From SAR202 cluster bacterium (GTDB lineage Bacteria; Chloroflexota; Dehalococcoidia; SAR202; CAJWER01), in the NCBI GenBank assembly GCA_030740335.1, contig JASLXL010000074.1:1-13893 (forward strand): a stretch of DNA of 13,893 nucleotides, written 5' to 3'. A program made the position numbers and the translations under genes. Shown here one piece after another: positions 1 to 6,032 of the stretch (position 1 is its first letter; each line of letters starts with the position of its first letter). Under the pieces are notes generated by a model, which was not told where the DNA came from, searched no databases, and worked only from the letters and a program-made list of their open reading frames with translations.

Positions 1-1
1 T

Positions 2-652
2 AGTGGAGGCGACGAAGCTACCGGGGAGTTCGTGCTCAAGCAGACTTTCGACATGGGCATCGAGGTCACGAGCCCGGTGTTCAACCGCATCCGGCGCATT
101 CCCAAGATCTATGTCTGCAAGGGACAACCTCCGAAGCCGGGCCTGGCCCATGAGCAGGATGCACTGACCAGATACGCTGACAGAGAGAACATCTCGCCGG
201 CGCTGGATTGGACGGGCATACCTGACGGCACGCAGAGCATCGCTTTGTTCATGGACAGCGATCAGATCCCTGGCGACCGTTGGCTCCACTGGCTGATCTG
301 GAACCTTCCGCCGGACACTGCCGGTCTGCCGGAGCGGGTTGCGACCACCACCGAGGTGGCCGCCCTCGGCCCTGAGACGCGACAGGGTATCAACGACGAC
401 GAGGTCATCGGATATTCCGGTCCTTGCCCGCCTCCGACCACAGTCGGATTTCCTGAAGAGTCCGGTGGCCGTTTTAGTGCGAGCAAGGTTAAGCTCGTCT
501 TTGAATACCTGTTCCACGTGTACGCGCTGGACACGATGCTCGACCTGCCGGGCGGCGCGACGAAGGCCGAATTCCTGCAGGCCATCGACGGCCATATCCT
601 GTCCGGTGGAGTCATCAAGGGCGAGTTCGTGGGCACCAAGCAGCTGAACTAG
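2..652 (+). CDS. PEBP (YbhB/YbcL, Raf kinase inhibitor-like) family protein, 5' partial, probably tandem two-domain
   Basis: Phosphatidylethanolamine-binding-protein family; a small soluble ligand-binding fold whose bacterial substrate is generally unknown. Counting from the GTG at 32, the domain shows ISPALDW (54-60), the variant anion-pocket motif DSDQIP (75-80), HW (86-87), GPCPP (130-134) and HVYALD (162-167), and ends GEFVGTKQLN. A usual start for a single domain would be the ATG at 53, or the GTG at 32 after GGGGAG. However, the frame is open back to base 2, and the codons before 32 read SGGDEATGEFV then LKQ. These closely resemble this protein's own C-terminus (SGGVIKGEFV, TKQ). I therefore infer that the window begins at the end of a preceding PEBP domain fused in frame to this one. 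An insertion lies between GPCPP and HVYALD. The family is sure; the fusion is likely. Confidence 0.85.
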   Translation, partial: SGGDEATGEFVLKQTFDMGIEVTSPVFNRIRRIPKIYVCKGQPPKPGLAHEQDALTRYADRENISPALDWTGIPDGTQSIALFMDSDQIPGDRWLHWLIWNLPPDTAGLPERVATTTEVAALGPETRQGINDDEVIGYSGPCPPPTTVGFPEESGGRFSASKVKLVFEYLFHVYALDTMLDLPGGATKAEFLQAIDGHILSGGVIKGEFVGTKQLN

Positions 653-735
653 CCCTTCGCCCCGTGCGGTGCCCTCCAATTCAGGTCCGCGCTCACGAAG
701 CTCCCACCTGCAACGTATCCGACAGGAGTAAAAGA

Positions 736-960
736 ATGCCCACTGACGCCCTTCACGGCGCCGCAGCAAGCCAGGACAGGTTCCTGGGGTTCTATGCCCG
801 GCTAGGCAACGTCTCTCGTGCCTCAGAGGCTACGGGCATACACAGGGCCACGCACTATGCCTGGCTTAAGGATGATGTGGCTGGCTATCGGACCAGGTTT
901 GAGGACACCCAGCAGCAGTGGAGTGAGTGCCTGGAGACGTTAGTGGGAGGCTATGAATGA
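736..960 (+). CDS. Small homeodomain-like helix-turn-helix protein (74 aa)
   Basis: A 74-residue protein. The start at 736 is chosen because AGGAG (724-728) lies 7 bases upstream; the frame stays open further 5' but without a ribosome site. The core, FYARLGNVSRASEATGIHRA then THYAWLKDD (roughly residues 16-45), is a classic helix-turn-helix of the homeodomain-like type found in phBC6A51-like phage proteins and terminase small subunits: 'GNVSRAAEAAGI..sthY.WlkeD'. It is much shorter than a terminase small subunit (150+ residues), so it is either a free-standing DNA-binding domain or the remnant of one. Its stop overlaps the next gene's start (ATGA at 957-960), which implies translational coupling to the dehydrogenase. 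A role as a local regulator is inference only. Confidence 0.7.
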   Translation: MPTDALHGAAASQDRFLGFYARLGNVSRASEATGIHRATHYAWLKDDVAGYRTRFEDTQQQWSECLETLVGGYE

Positions 961-2000
961 AACAGGTGGTTCTTCGAGGGCCGCGGGATCTAGTAATCGA
1001 GGACGCCGAGATGGACACGTCGCATCTCGGCCCACACGAAATCTATGTTGAGACCGAGATCACTGCGCTGAAATTAGGAACCGATCGCGGCGCGTGGGAG
1101 GGCGTGGTATCCATGCCCGGCGCGCCAATGTGGTTCCCACGCTGGCTGGGCGACAGCAATCTGGGTGAAGTGCGAGGCGTCGGCAGCGAAGTCACGCGGT
1201 TCAATGTGGGAGATCGGGTAGTATCAAGGCAACACCACCAGTCCGCATGGATCGCCGATGAATGGGGTGCCAAAGGAGCCGGTCAAATTGTAAAAGTACC
1301 CGAGCGAGTATCTTCAGAGGATGCTGTCTATACCCACCTTTACTCTCTAAGTGGCTTTTGCTACCGAAAAGCTCAATTCAGGCCTGGGGAGTACGTTGCG
1401 GTGGTTGGAGTTGGCGTTTTGGGATTGGGGGCTATCGCCCTGGGGCCAATCTACGGAGCCCAAGTAGTGGCAATAGCCAACAGCCCAATACGACTAGAAA
1501 TGGCCAAGAAGATGGGTGCTCACGAGGGCTTCCTATCCGATGATCCAGATCTTCAAGAAAAACTTGATGATTTCTCACTGGGTAACGGTATTGACCTAGT
1601 TATACTTACCGCAAACCCATGGCCAGCCTACCGCACGGCTTGTGAAATAGTACGTCGCAGTGGAAGGATATCTGTAGTAGCTCTTTCGGGAAGAGGTGAA
1701 GCAGATCTCGATTTCAATCCACTGTGGAGCGGGTATTTCTATGACAAAGGCATCTCACTAATCGCAGCCAATGGCGAAGCAGAAGATACTTATCCAAGTG
1801 AAACAGACGACAAACGCTGGTCACACGAACGTCGCGCCGAACACATACTTGGGCTCATGGAAGATGGTCGCTTGCAGCCTTCTAAACTGATTACACACCG
1901 GATGCACTATACCGAGACCGCCAAGGCTTACCAATTGATGGAGACACGTAACAAGAACATGCTCGGCGTCGTGTTCGACTGGACCGACGTGGAAGGGTAG
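957..2000 (+). CDS. Medium-chain (zinc-type) dehydrogenase/reductase family oxidoreductase lacking zinc ligands
   Basis: A 347-residue MDR-superfamily protein of normal length. The N-terminal GroES-like domain has GTDRGAWEG (41-49) and GVGSEVTRFNVGDRVV (75-89); the Rossmann domain has the nucleotide-binding turn GVGVLGLG (151-158) and ends in a C-terminal helix typical of the family. In zinc enzymes a Cys precedes GTD/GSD and a GHE motif follows about 25 residues later. Here Leu40 replaces the Cys, WLGDSNLGEV replaces GHE, and the four-Cys structural zinc lobe is absent. It is therefore probably a zinc-independent NAD(P)H oxidoreductase, substrate unknown. The start ATG (957) overlaps the upstream stop and has GGGAGG (945-950) 6 bases away. 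Composition changes inside the gene: sampled 60-base blocks are 50-72% GC before about 1260 and mostly 40-50% after. Confidence 0.88.
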   Translation: MKQVVLRGPRDLVIEDAEMDTSHLGPHEIYVETEITALKLGTDRGAWEGVVSMPGAPMWFPRWLGDSNLGEVRGVGSEVTRFNVGDRVVSRQHHQSAWIADEWGAKGAGQIVKVPERVSSEDAVYTHLYSLSGFCYRKAQFRPGEYVAVVGVGVLGLGAIALGPIYGAQVVAIANSPIRLEMAKKMGAHEGFLSDDPDLQEKLDDFSLGNGIDLVILTANPWPAYRTACEIVRRSGRISVVALSGRGEADLDFNPLWSGYFYDKGISLIAANGEAEDTYPSETDDKRWSHERRAEHILGLMEDGRLQPSKLITHRMHYTETAKAYQLMETRNKNMLGVVFDWTDVEG

Positions 2001-2023
2001 ACGAATCGCCCTCTGGTCCGCCG

Positions 2024-2049
2024 CCACCCCGACAAGTGCAAAGGGGTGG
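2024..2049. repeat. 7-bp inverted repeat between convergent genes (possible weak terminator)
   Basis: CCACCCC (2024-2030) and GGGGTGG (2043-2049) form a perfect 7-bp stem with a 12-base loop, 24 bases after the dehydrogenase stop and in the gap facing the convergent molybdoenzyme gene. There is no T-run on either side, so it is at best a weak or factor-assisted terminator. Confidence 0.3.
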
Positions 2050-2129
2050 GCAGGGAACGGTCGGTACACGTATGCTTCTTCAGTATGCGTTTCTTCTCGT
2101 TGAACTCCGGGCTGCTGAGAAGCTGAGAA

Positions 2130-2744
2130 CTAGGCCGCGCCGTCTCGAAAGCGCTGCTCCTTCAACGGATCGCCCTCCATGTGGTAACCCCTGAGCTCAT
2201 AGAAGCCAGGGGCATCCTCGGCCATGAATGCAATCCCGTTTACCCACTTGGCGCTCTTCCACGCGTACCGCTTCGGGACGATCAACCTGAGTGGACCGCC
2301 GTGATCGGGCTCTAACGGATGCCCATCGTGTCGGGATGCGAAGAGCACGTCATCGTCCAGCAGCACGTCGAGTGCGATGTTTGTGGTGTGGTCGCCGTAA
2401 CAGTGGACCATGACGTTCCTCGCCTCCGGCTTCGGCGGGGCCAGTTTCATCAGCTCGGAGAACGCGACACCCTCCCAAGTGTTCTCGAGACGACTCCACT
2501 GAGTTACGCAGTGGAACGCGGCGTCGATGGTGACCTTGGGCAGATTGTTGAACTGCTGCCAGTCGAGGACCAACTCTTGATCCAACAGCCCGAAGACCTT
2601 GAACCGCCACGTCGCCAGATCTATCTTGGGCATCGGGCCAAAAGACAGGATGGGGAATTTGTCTGTGGCGTACTGGCCTGGGGGCACGTCGCGTCCGTGA
2701 TTGTCCTGTTTGACTTTCGTCGTCTTGCCTAGCTTCTTGAGCAT
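2130..2744 (-). CDS. Sulfite oxidase-like molybdopterin-dependent oxidoreductase (short cytoplasmic form)
   Basis: A 204-residue protein of the oxidoreductase molybdopterin-binding domain family (sulfite oxidase/MsrP fold). It matches the short 'sulfite oxidase-like oxidoreductase' subgroup: PPGQY near residue 21, KFPILSFGP (29-37), WRFKVFGL (46-53), FHCVTQWSRLENTWEGV (77-93) and PKRYAWKSAKW (157-167), then GYH near the end. Cys79 is the expected molybdenum-coordinating thiolate; the Arg/Lys-rich stretch near 158-166 contacts the pterin phosphate. There is no Tat signal and no membrane helix, so it should be cytoplasmic, unlike MsrP. Physiological substrate unknown. The start ATG at 2744 has only a weak GGGA upstream, so initiation there is less certain than the family. 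It lies 280 bases after the Rid gene on the same strand. Confidence 0.92.
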   Translation of the reverse strand: MLKKLGKTTKVKQDNHGRDVPPGQYATDKFPILSFGPMPKIDLATWRFKVFGLLDQELVLDWQQFNNLPKVTIDAAFHCVTQWSRLENTWEGVAFSELMKLAPPKPEARNVMVHCYGDHTTNIALDVLLDDDVLFASRHDGHPLEPDHGGPLRLIVPKRYAWKSAKWVNGIAFMAEDAPGFYELRGYHMEGDPLKEQRFRDGAA

Positions 2745-2796
2745 GGTATATCCCGTATCGGATGAAGGCGCTGGTGAAGGCTCGGACGCTCCGGTC

Positions 2797-2848
2797 GGAG
2801 TAGGCGCCGATCATTCGGTTTATGGTGACAGCCTGCCCAGCCTACTCC
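2797..2848. repeat. 9-bp inverted repeat upstream of the molybdoenzyme gene
   Basis: GGAGTAGGC (2797-2805) and GCCTACTCC (2840-2848) are perfect inverted copies 34 bases apart, lying about 50-105 bases upstream of the molybdoenzyme start. It could be a paired operator or a leader hairpin. No function can be assigned from sequence alone. The rest of 2745-3024 holds no convincing gene. Confidence 0.3.
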
Positions 2849-3024
2849 ACTACATCCCTTATGTATGGCACATTGCCCCACCGACTCTCCGACGTTAACC
2901 GAACCGCCCGGCGGACCCCATAGCTCAAAGGGTGCTCGCCAGTCGAGCTGCGCCATCTACATCCTCTGAACCGGTCCTCAAGCGAGAGCTCCGGGTGACT
3001 CTGCGTCCTCTGTGGTGATCTATC

Positions 3025-3456
3025 CTAGCCCTCGCCCGGGACTACGGCCGTGGCCGAGATCTCGACCAGCGCTTTGGACTTGCTGCCGCCGAGCGAAGAA
3101 ATGTTTACCAGAGTTGAGCCGGGATAACCTCCGTGAGGATAGAGGTCGCGAAAGACCTCGGCGCGAGTCTCGAGGAAGGGTTCCACGATCTCATCGCCAA
3201 CCAAGTACGTGGTGAACTCGATTACGGCTTCAAAATCCGCGCCGGATCCCTCCAGCACGATACCCAGGTTGTGGAACACCTGTCTAGTCTGCGCTGCAAT
3301 GTCACCCTCCCCAACGAAAGTTCCGTCCTCGGACCAGGCGGTCTGGCCCGATACGAAGAGCAGATCGCTGGAAGATACTCTGACAGCGTGTGAGTAAAGG
3401 CCTGTAGGCTGTTGGACGCCTGGAGGATTGATTGTAGTCCGTAGGCGCGCGGTCAT
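3025..3456 (-). CDS. Rid family (YjgF/YER057c/UK114) protein
   Basis: A 143-residue RidA-like protein of full length. Signatures are LLFVSGQTA (32-40), the QTRQVFHNLGIVLEGSGADF segment (56-75) and the C-terminal LVEISATAVV (130-139). Rid proteins form cytoplasmic trimers; RidA itself hydrolyses reactive enamine/imine intermediates released by PLP enzymes. In RidA a conserved Arg (R105 in E. coli) binds the substrate carboxylate. The equivalent segment here, YPGSTLVNIS (111-120), appears to lack it, which suggests a non-RidA subgroup (Rid4-7 type) with a different or undefined activity. The start ATG at 3456 has AGGAG 7 bases upstream. It lies downstream of the PLP-lyase-like gene on the same strand. 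Confidence 0.92.
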   Translation of the reverse strand: MTARLRTTINPPGVQQPTGLYSHAVRVSSSDLLFVSGQTAWSEDGTFVGEGDIAAQTRQVFHNLGIVLEGSGADFEAVIEFTTYLVGDEIVEPFLETRAEVFRDLYPHGGYPGSTLVNISSLGGSKSKALVEISATAVVPGEG

Positions 3457-3711
3457 TAGCTATCTCCTCGCTATACTCCACGTCCTGGACCGAGCGTTCC
3501 GTCTAAGGCGTTTGCGTGCAGCCGTAGTCATAGCAGTTATACCAAGCTTTGAAGACGGCCCGCTCGGGGACCCGGCTGATGATTATCAGATCCTGTTGAG
3601 CCAGCATATCATTCGGGCGCACGATGAGTCACGCAGCCGCCTCCTCGCACCGAGCTTCGTTGCGGCCGGGAAGTAGTCCAACGGTTTTCGACCGGATGGC
3701 CTTCCCCCTGC

Positions 3712-4878
3712 CTAGGCCACGAGCACATCTCTCAGCCGTACTGCGACAATTTCCGCATCGCCCTCGTCGAGGGTGTGGAAGAAGACCCGGAACATGTCGC
3801 CGCCTCCCGCTATCAAGACGGATGGGTCTCCCCGGTACATCTCTTCCACAACGTCGCCTGCGTCCTTGCCCAGAGCCTCAGAGTCGACCAACACCTCGAG
3901 GAAGGAGCCGAAATACGCATCCGTTCGGATCTGCTCCCGGACGTTGATGCCGGAGACGCCCTTGAGCGCGTCCCGTACCACGGTGAACCTTCGGAACTGC
4001 TCCGTCATCCGTTCCTCGTGGTCCATCTGGAACCAGTTGTCGAGCGCTGCGACCATGGCGACGATCTGCTGCCGGTCACTCTTCATCTGCCGCCCGATCC
4101 CCGTCACACCCAGGGGAGCGGTGAAACCGTTGGCGTACGCGGCCTCGATCAGGTCTTTGCGACCGCATACGAAGCCGCCGGCATTGGGGCCGCCGTAGTA
4201 CTTGCCTCCGAAGCAGACGAGATCGGCAACCTGGGCCACCTTGCGGAAGTGGTCCAGCGGCCATACCTGCTCGCCGCCGTCGAGGATCACGGGGACGCCG
4301 TTCTCGCGTCCGATGCGCGCCGCATCATCGATCGAGACGAGATTCGGGTCTCCGGGAGGATGCGCCCAGCCATGGAGCCTCGCGTAGTCGCCGTAGGGCG
4401 GGTGTGCGTAGTAGATGGCCGCCGTGTTGGGGCCGATCGCGGCCTCCAGCTCCGCGTTCGTACAGCTCGAGTCGCCTCCGACCTCAACCATCGTCGCACC
4501 GGATGCCCTCAAGCAGCGGTCGTAGCTCGCCTGGTGCTTCTTCTGGACGAGGATCTCGCTCTTCATGCCGGTTGTGTCGGGCAGGGCGTCAATCCTGTCC
4601 AGATCGGTGCCCGCAATGCACGCCGCTGCGCTCAGCGTAAGAGCGGCCGCACCCCCGGAGGTGATGTATGCAGCTTCCGTGCCCAGCAGATCGGCCAGGA
4701 AGGCGCCCGATCTCTCGAACAGTTCCTCCATCCTGACGTACCCCTGGCTGGCGGTCTCCATCGCCTCTCTGACCGCCTTGGGCGGGCCGGATCCACCAAC
4801 CACCGTCCCCGCGCCGACCGCGTTGATCGAGCTTCTCACTCCGAGCTTCCGGTAGTAGTCAACGCCTGCTGCAGCCAT
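3712..4878 (-). CDS. SelA-like PLP-dependent enzyme (aminotransferase fold; probable sugar/amino-acid lyase)
   Basis: A 388-residue fold-type I PLP enzyme of the SelA / D-glucosaminate-6-phosphate ammonia-lyase-like family. Visible features: N-terminal RSSINAVGAGTVVGGS (15-30); the PLP phosphate-binding turn TSGGAAALT (73-81); VILDGGEQ (198-205) with Asp200 positioned to contact the pyridine nitrogen; and FGGKYYGGPNAGG (223-235) with Lys226 as the expected Schiff-base lysine. Selenocysteine synthase is unlikely: the protein is shorter than bacterial SelA (about 460 residues) and no selB or selC is visible. An ammonia-lyase or dehydratase acting on an amino sugar acid or similar compound is a better guess. 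Start ATG 4878 has AGGAG 10 bases upstream. The ThuA gene ends 31 bases before it, indicating co-transcription; a Rid gene follows. Confidence 0.9.
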   Translation of the reverse strand: MAAAGVDYYRKLGVRSSINAVGAGTVVGGSGPPKAVREAMETASQGYVRMEELFERSGAFLADLLGTEAAYITSGGAAALTLSAAACIAGTDLDRIDALPDTTGMKSEILVQKKHQASYDRCLRASGATMVEVGGDSSCTNAELEAAIGPNTAAIYYAHPPYGDYARLHGWAHPPGDPNLVSIDDAARIGRENGVPVILDGGEQVWPLDHFRKVAQVADLVCFGGKYYGGPNAGGFVCGRKDLIEAAYANGFTAPLGVTGIGRQMKSDRQQIVAMVAALDNWFQMDHEERMTEQFRRFTVVRDALKGVSGINVREQIRTDAYFGSFLEVLVDSEALGKDAGDVVEEMYRGDPSVLIAGGGDMFRVFFHTLDEGDAEIVAVRLRDVLVA

Positions 4879-4909
4879 GTTGTTTTCTGCTCCTGTCAGC
4901 TCTTGAGAC

Positions 4910-5587
4910 CTAGCCCTTACTCGTGGCCCACGTCACCCCGTTGAGAACGGTCTTCTGGAACTCCGACGTCATGAAGCTTAGGCCGTTGTGGCCAAGAAGC
5001 GTCACGAACACGCGCCCATCACCGTACCGTCTGGTCCAGCCGAGTGGGAAAGTGCCGGCGGGCATGAAGGTCTGCTGTCCGCCCCAGGCGTGAGTCCCTT
5101 CTTCGGCGTCGGCGGTCATGAACACGTCGTTGTCGTCGTTGAATTTCAGCCCCATGTACAACTCGTCGTTGGTGACGAAGTCAGACACACTCTCGACGCC
5201 GGGGTGGCCGGGCCGGGTCACGTTAGCGGTGAATTGACCGTAGGGCGGGTGGAAGCTCTTGCCCATGATCCATCCACCGCCGGTGATCTCGCTGTACTCC
5301 TGCCAGGTGTCCGGCTCGCAGCCAGATATGTGGATGCAAACGAACCCCTTGCCGCCGCCGATGAAGTCCTTTAGACCGGCCTGCTCCTGCGGCGTCAGCG
5401 TCGAGTCACCTTCCCTCAGGGTGTTGAACACCACGGCGTCGTATCCACTCATTGCGCCGGCGTCGGCAAGGACGCCGGCGTCCTCGGTGACGGTCACGGT
5501 GTGGTCCGCCGCGGTGAGAAACTCCTCCAGGACCGGCGTCGACTCCTCATACGGGTGACGGCCTCCGGAAAAGACTATCAGGTTCAC
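4910..5587 (-). CDS. ThuA-like domain protein
   Basis: A 225-residue single-domain ThuA-like protein (trehalose-utilisation family, class I glutamine-amidotransferase-like fold). Typical features: N-terminal strand and turn LIVFSGGRHPYEES (3-16), GYDAVVFN (48-55), GGGKGFVCIHIS (77-88), DELYMGL (141-147) and PLGWTRRYGDGRVFVTLLGH (181-200). It lacks a signal peptide. ThuA proteins are found in sugar utilisation operons, and some take part in oxidation/reduction of disaccharides or 3-keto sugars, but the catalytic chemistry of most is not established. The start is GTG at 5587, chosen because GGGGAGG sits 6 bases upstream. It is the first gene of the apparent minus-strand unit, followed 31 bases later by the PLP enzyme. 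Confidence 0.92.
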   Translation of the reverse strand: MNLIVFSGGRHPYEESTPVLEEFLTAADHTVTVTEDAGVLADAGAMSGYDAVVFNTLREGDSTLTPQEQAGLKDFIGGGKGFVCIHISGCEPDTWQEYSEITGGGWIMGKSFHPPYGQFTANVTRPGHPGVESVSDFVTNDELYMGLKFNDDNDVFMTADAEEGTHAWGGQQTFMPAGTFPLGWTRRYGDGRVFVTLLGHNGLSFMTSEFQKTVLNGVTWATSKG

Positions 5588-5705
5588 CGTTTACCTCCCC
5601 AGGTGTTGTCTGCAGAACCGGTCGTCTCCGCGGTCGCTATGATATGTCCGTCGCGTGTCCCTGTACAGCAGACCGACCTGTTAGTTGAGAGAGCACCCGC
5701 AGGGT

Positions 5706-5787
5706 TCCGTTCGTGGTGAGCTTGTCGAAACACCTCTTTTCGCACCGGGGAGCGATAGAATCCTTCGACAAGCTCAGGGTTAACGGA
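5706..5787. repeat. REP-like interspersed inverted repeat (TGAGCTTGTCGAA family)
   Basis: The left arm at 5706-5729 is TCCGTT, 5 bases, TGAGCTTGTCGAA. The right arm at 5764-5787 is the inverted copy: TTCGACAAGCTCA, 5 bases, AACGGA. All 19 paired positions match around two 5-base mismatched segments; the loop is 34 bases. From memory, TTCGACAAGCTCAGG-type palindromes are common interspersed intergenic elements in several bacterial groups including Chloroflexota. It lies in the 445-base gap 5588-6032. The part 5588-5705 otherwise holds only the upstream region of the ThuA gene; I see no clear promoter there. Confidence 0.6.
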
Positions 5788-5830
5788 GCGTAGACCGGCT
5801 CAGGCCACGGTCAGCCGCGCTCCCCACGGC

Positions 5831-5911
5831 CTAATCACCGTCTCGATGGAGGCGCACTGTCGTGCGTAGGTCCCGGTCCATCTCGATGCCGAATCCAGTG
5901 CTGTTTTCTTG
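5831..5911 (-). pseudogene. C-terminal stub resembling an enolase-superfamily (mandelate racemase/muconate lactonizing) gene
   Basis: On the minus strand the codons from 5911 to the TAG at 5831-5833 read QENSTGFGIEMDRDL followed by RTTVRLHRDGD and stop. This resembles the usual last strand of enolase-superfamily proteins ('PGxGxEhd...l') and the end of the intact dehydratase in this window (NAPGFGIELTLDDLEAAARL). The nucleotides are also alike: GCCGAATCCAG here against GCCGAAACCAG near 11080 on the plus strand. No enolase signal is visible further 5', where the end of the neighbouring propeller gene takes over. I interpret it as the tail of a deleted paralogue. Chance similarity over about 20 residues cannot be excluded. 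Confidence 0.4.
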
Positions 5912-6032
5912 GCCAGCGCCGGCCGTCGCCTCCCGATGCGGTCCAGCGCATGCCTCACAACCACTTGGTGACCAAATAAGGCCCCGGCCTGAAGGCTCAG
6001 AACCTCTGGACTGAGTTCGCTGCTTATCAGGG

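Noticed and set aside
2729..2956. A 75-codon minus-strand frame with AGAGGA before its ATG, overlapping the molybdoenzyme start
   Set aside because: The first 18 residues look protein-like, but the rest is low-complexity Arg/His/Cys text and overlaps the start of a well-supported gene in another frame. No family is recognised.
3712..4878. Calling the PLP enzyme selenocysteine synthase (selA)
   Set aside because: It is shorter than bacterial SelA, and no SelB gene or tRNA-Sec is nearby. Fold similarity alone does not justify the name.
3775..4944. A 389-codon plus-strand frame opposite the SelA-like gene
   Set aside because: It is a mirror frame of a GC-rich gene. The minus-strand protein has clear PLP-enzyme motifs; this one has none.
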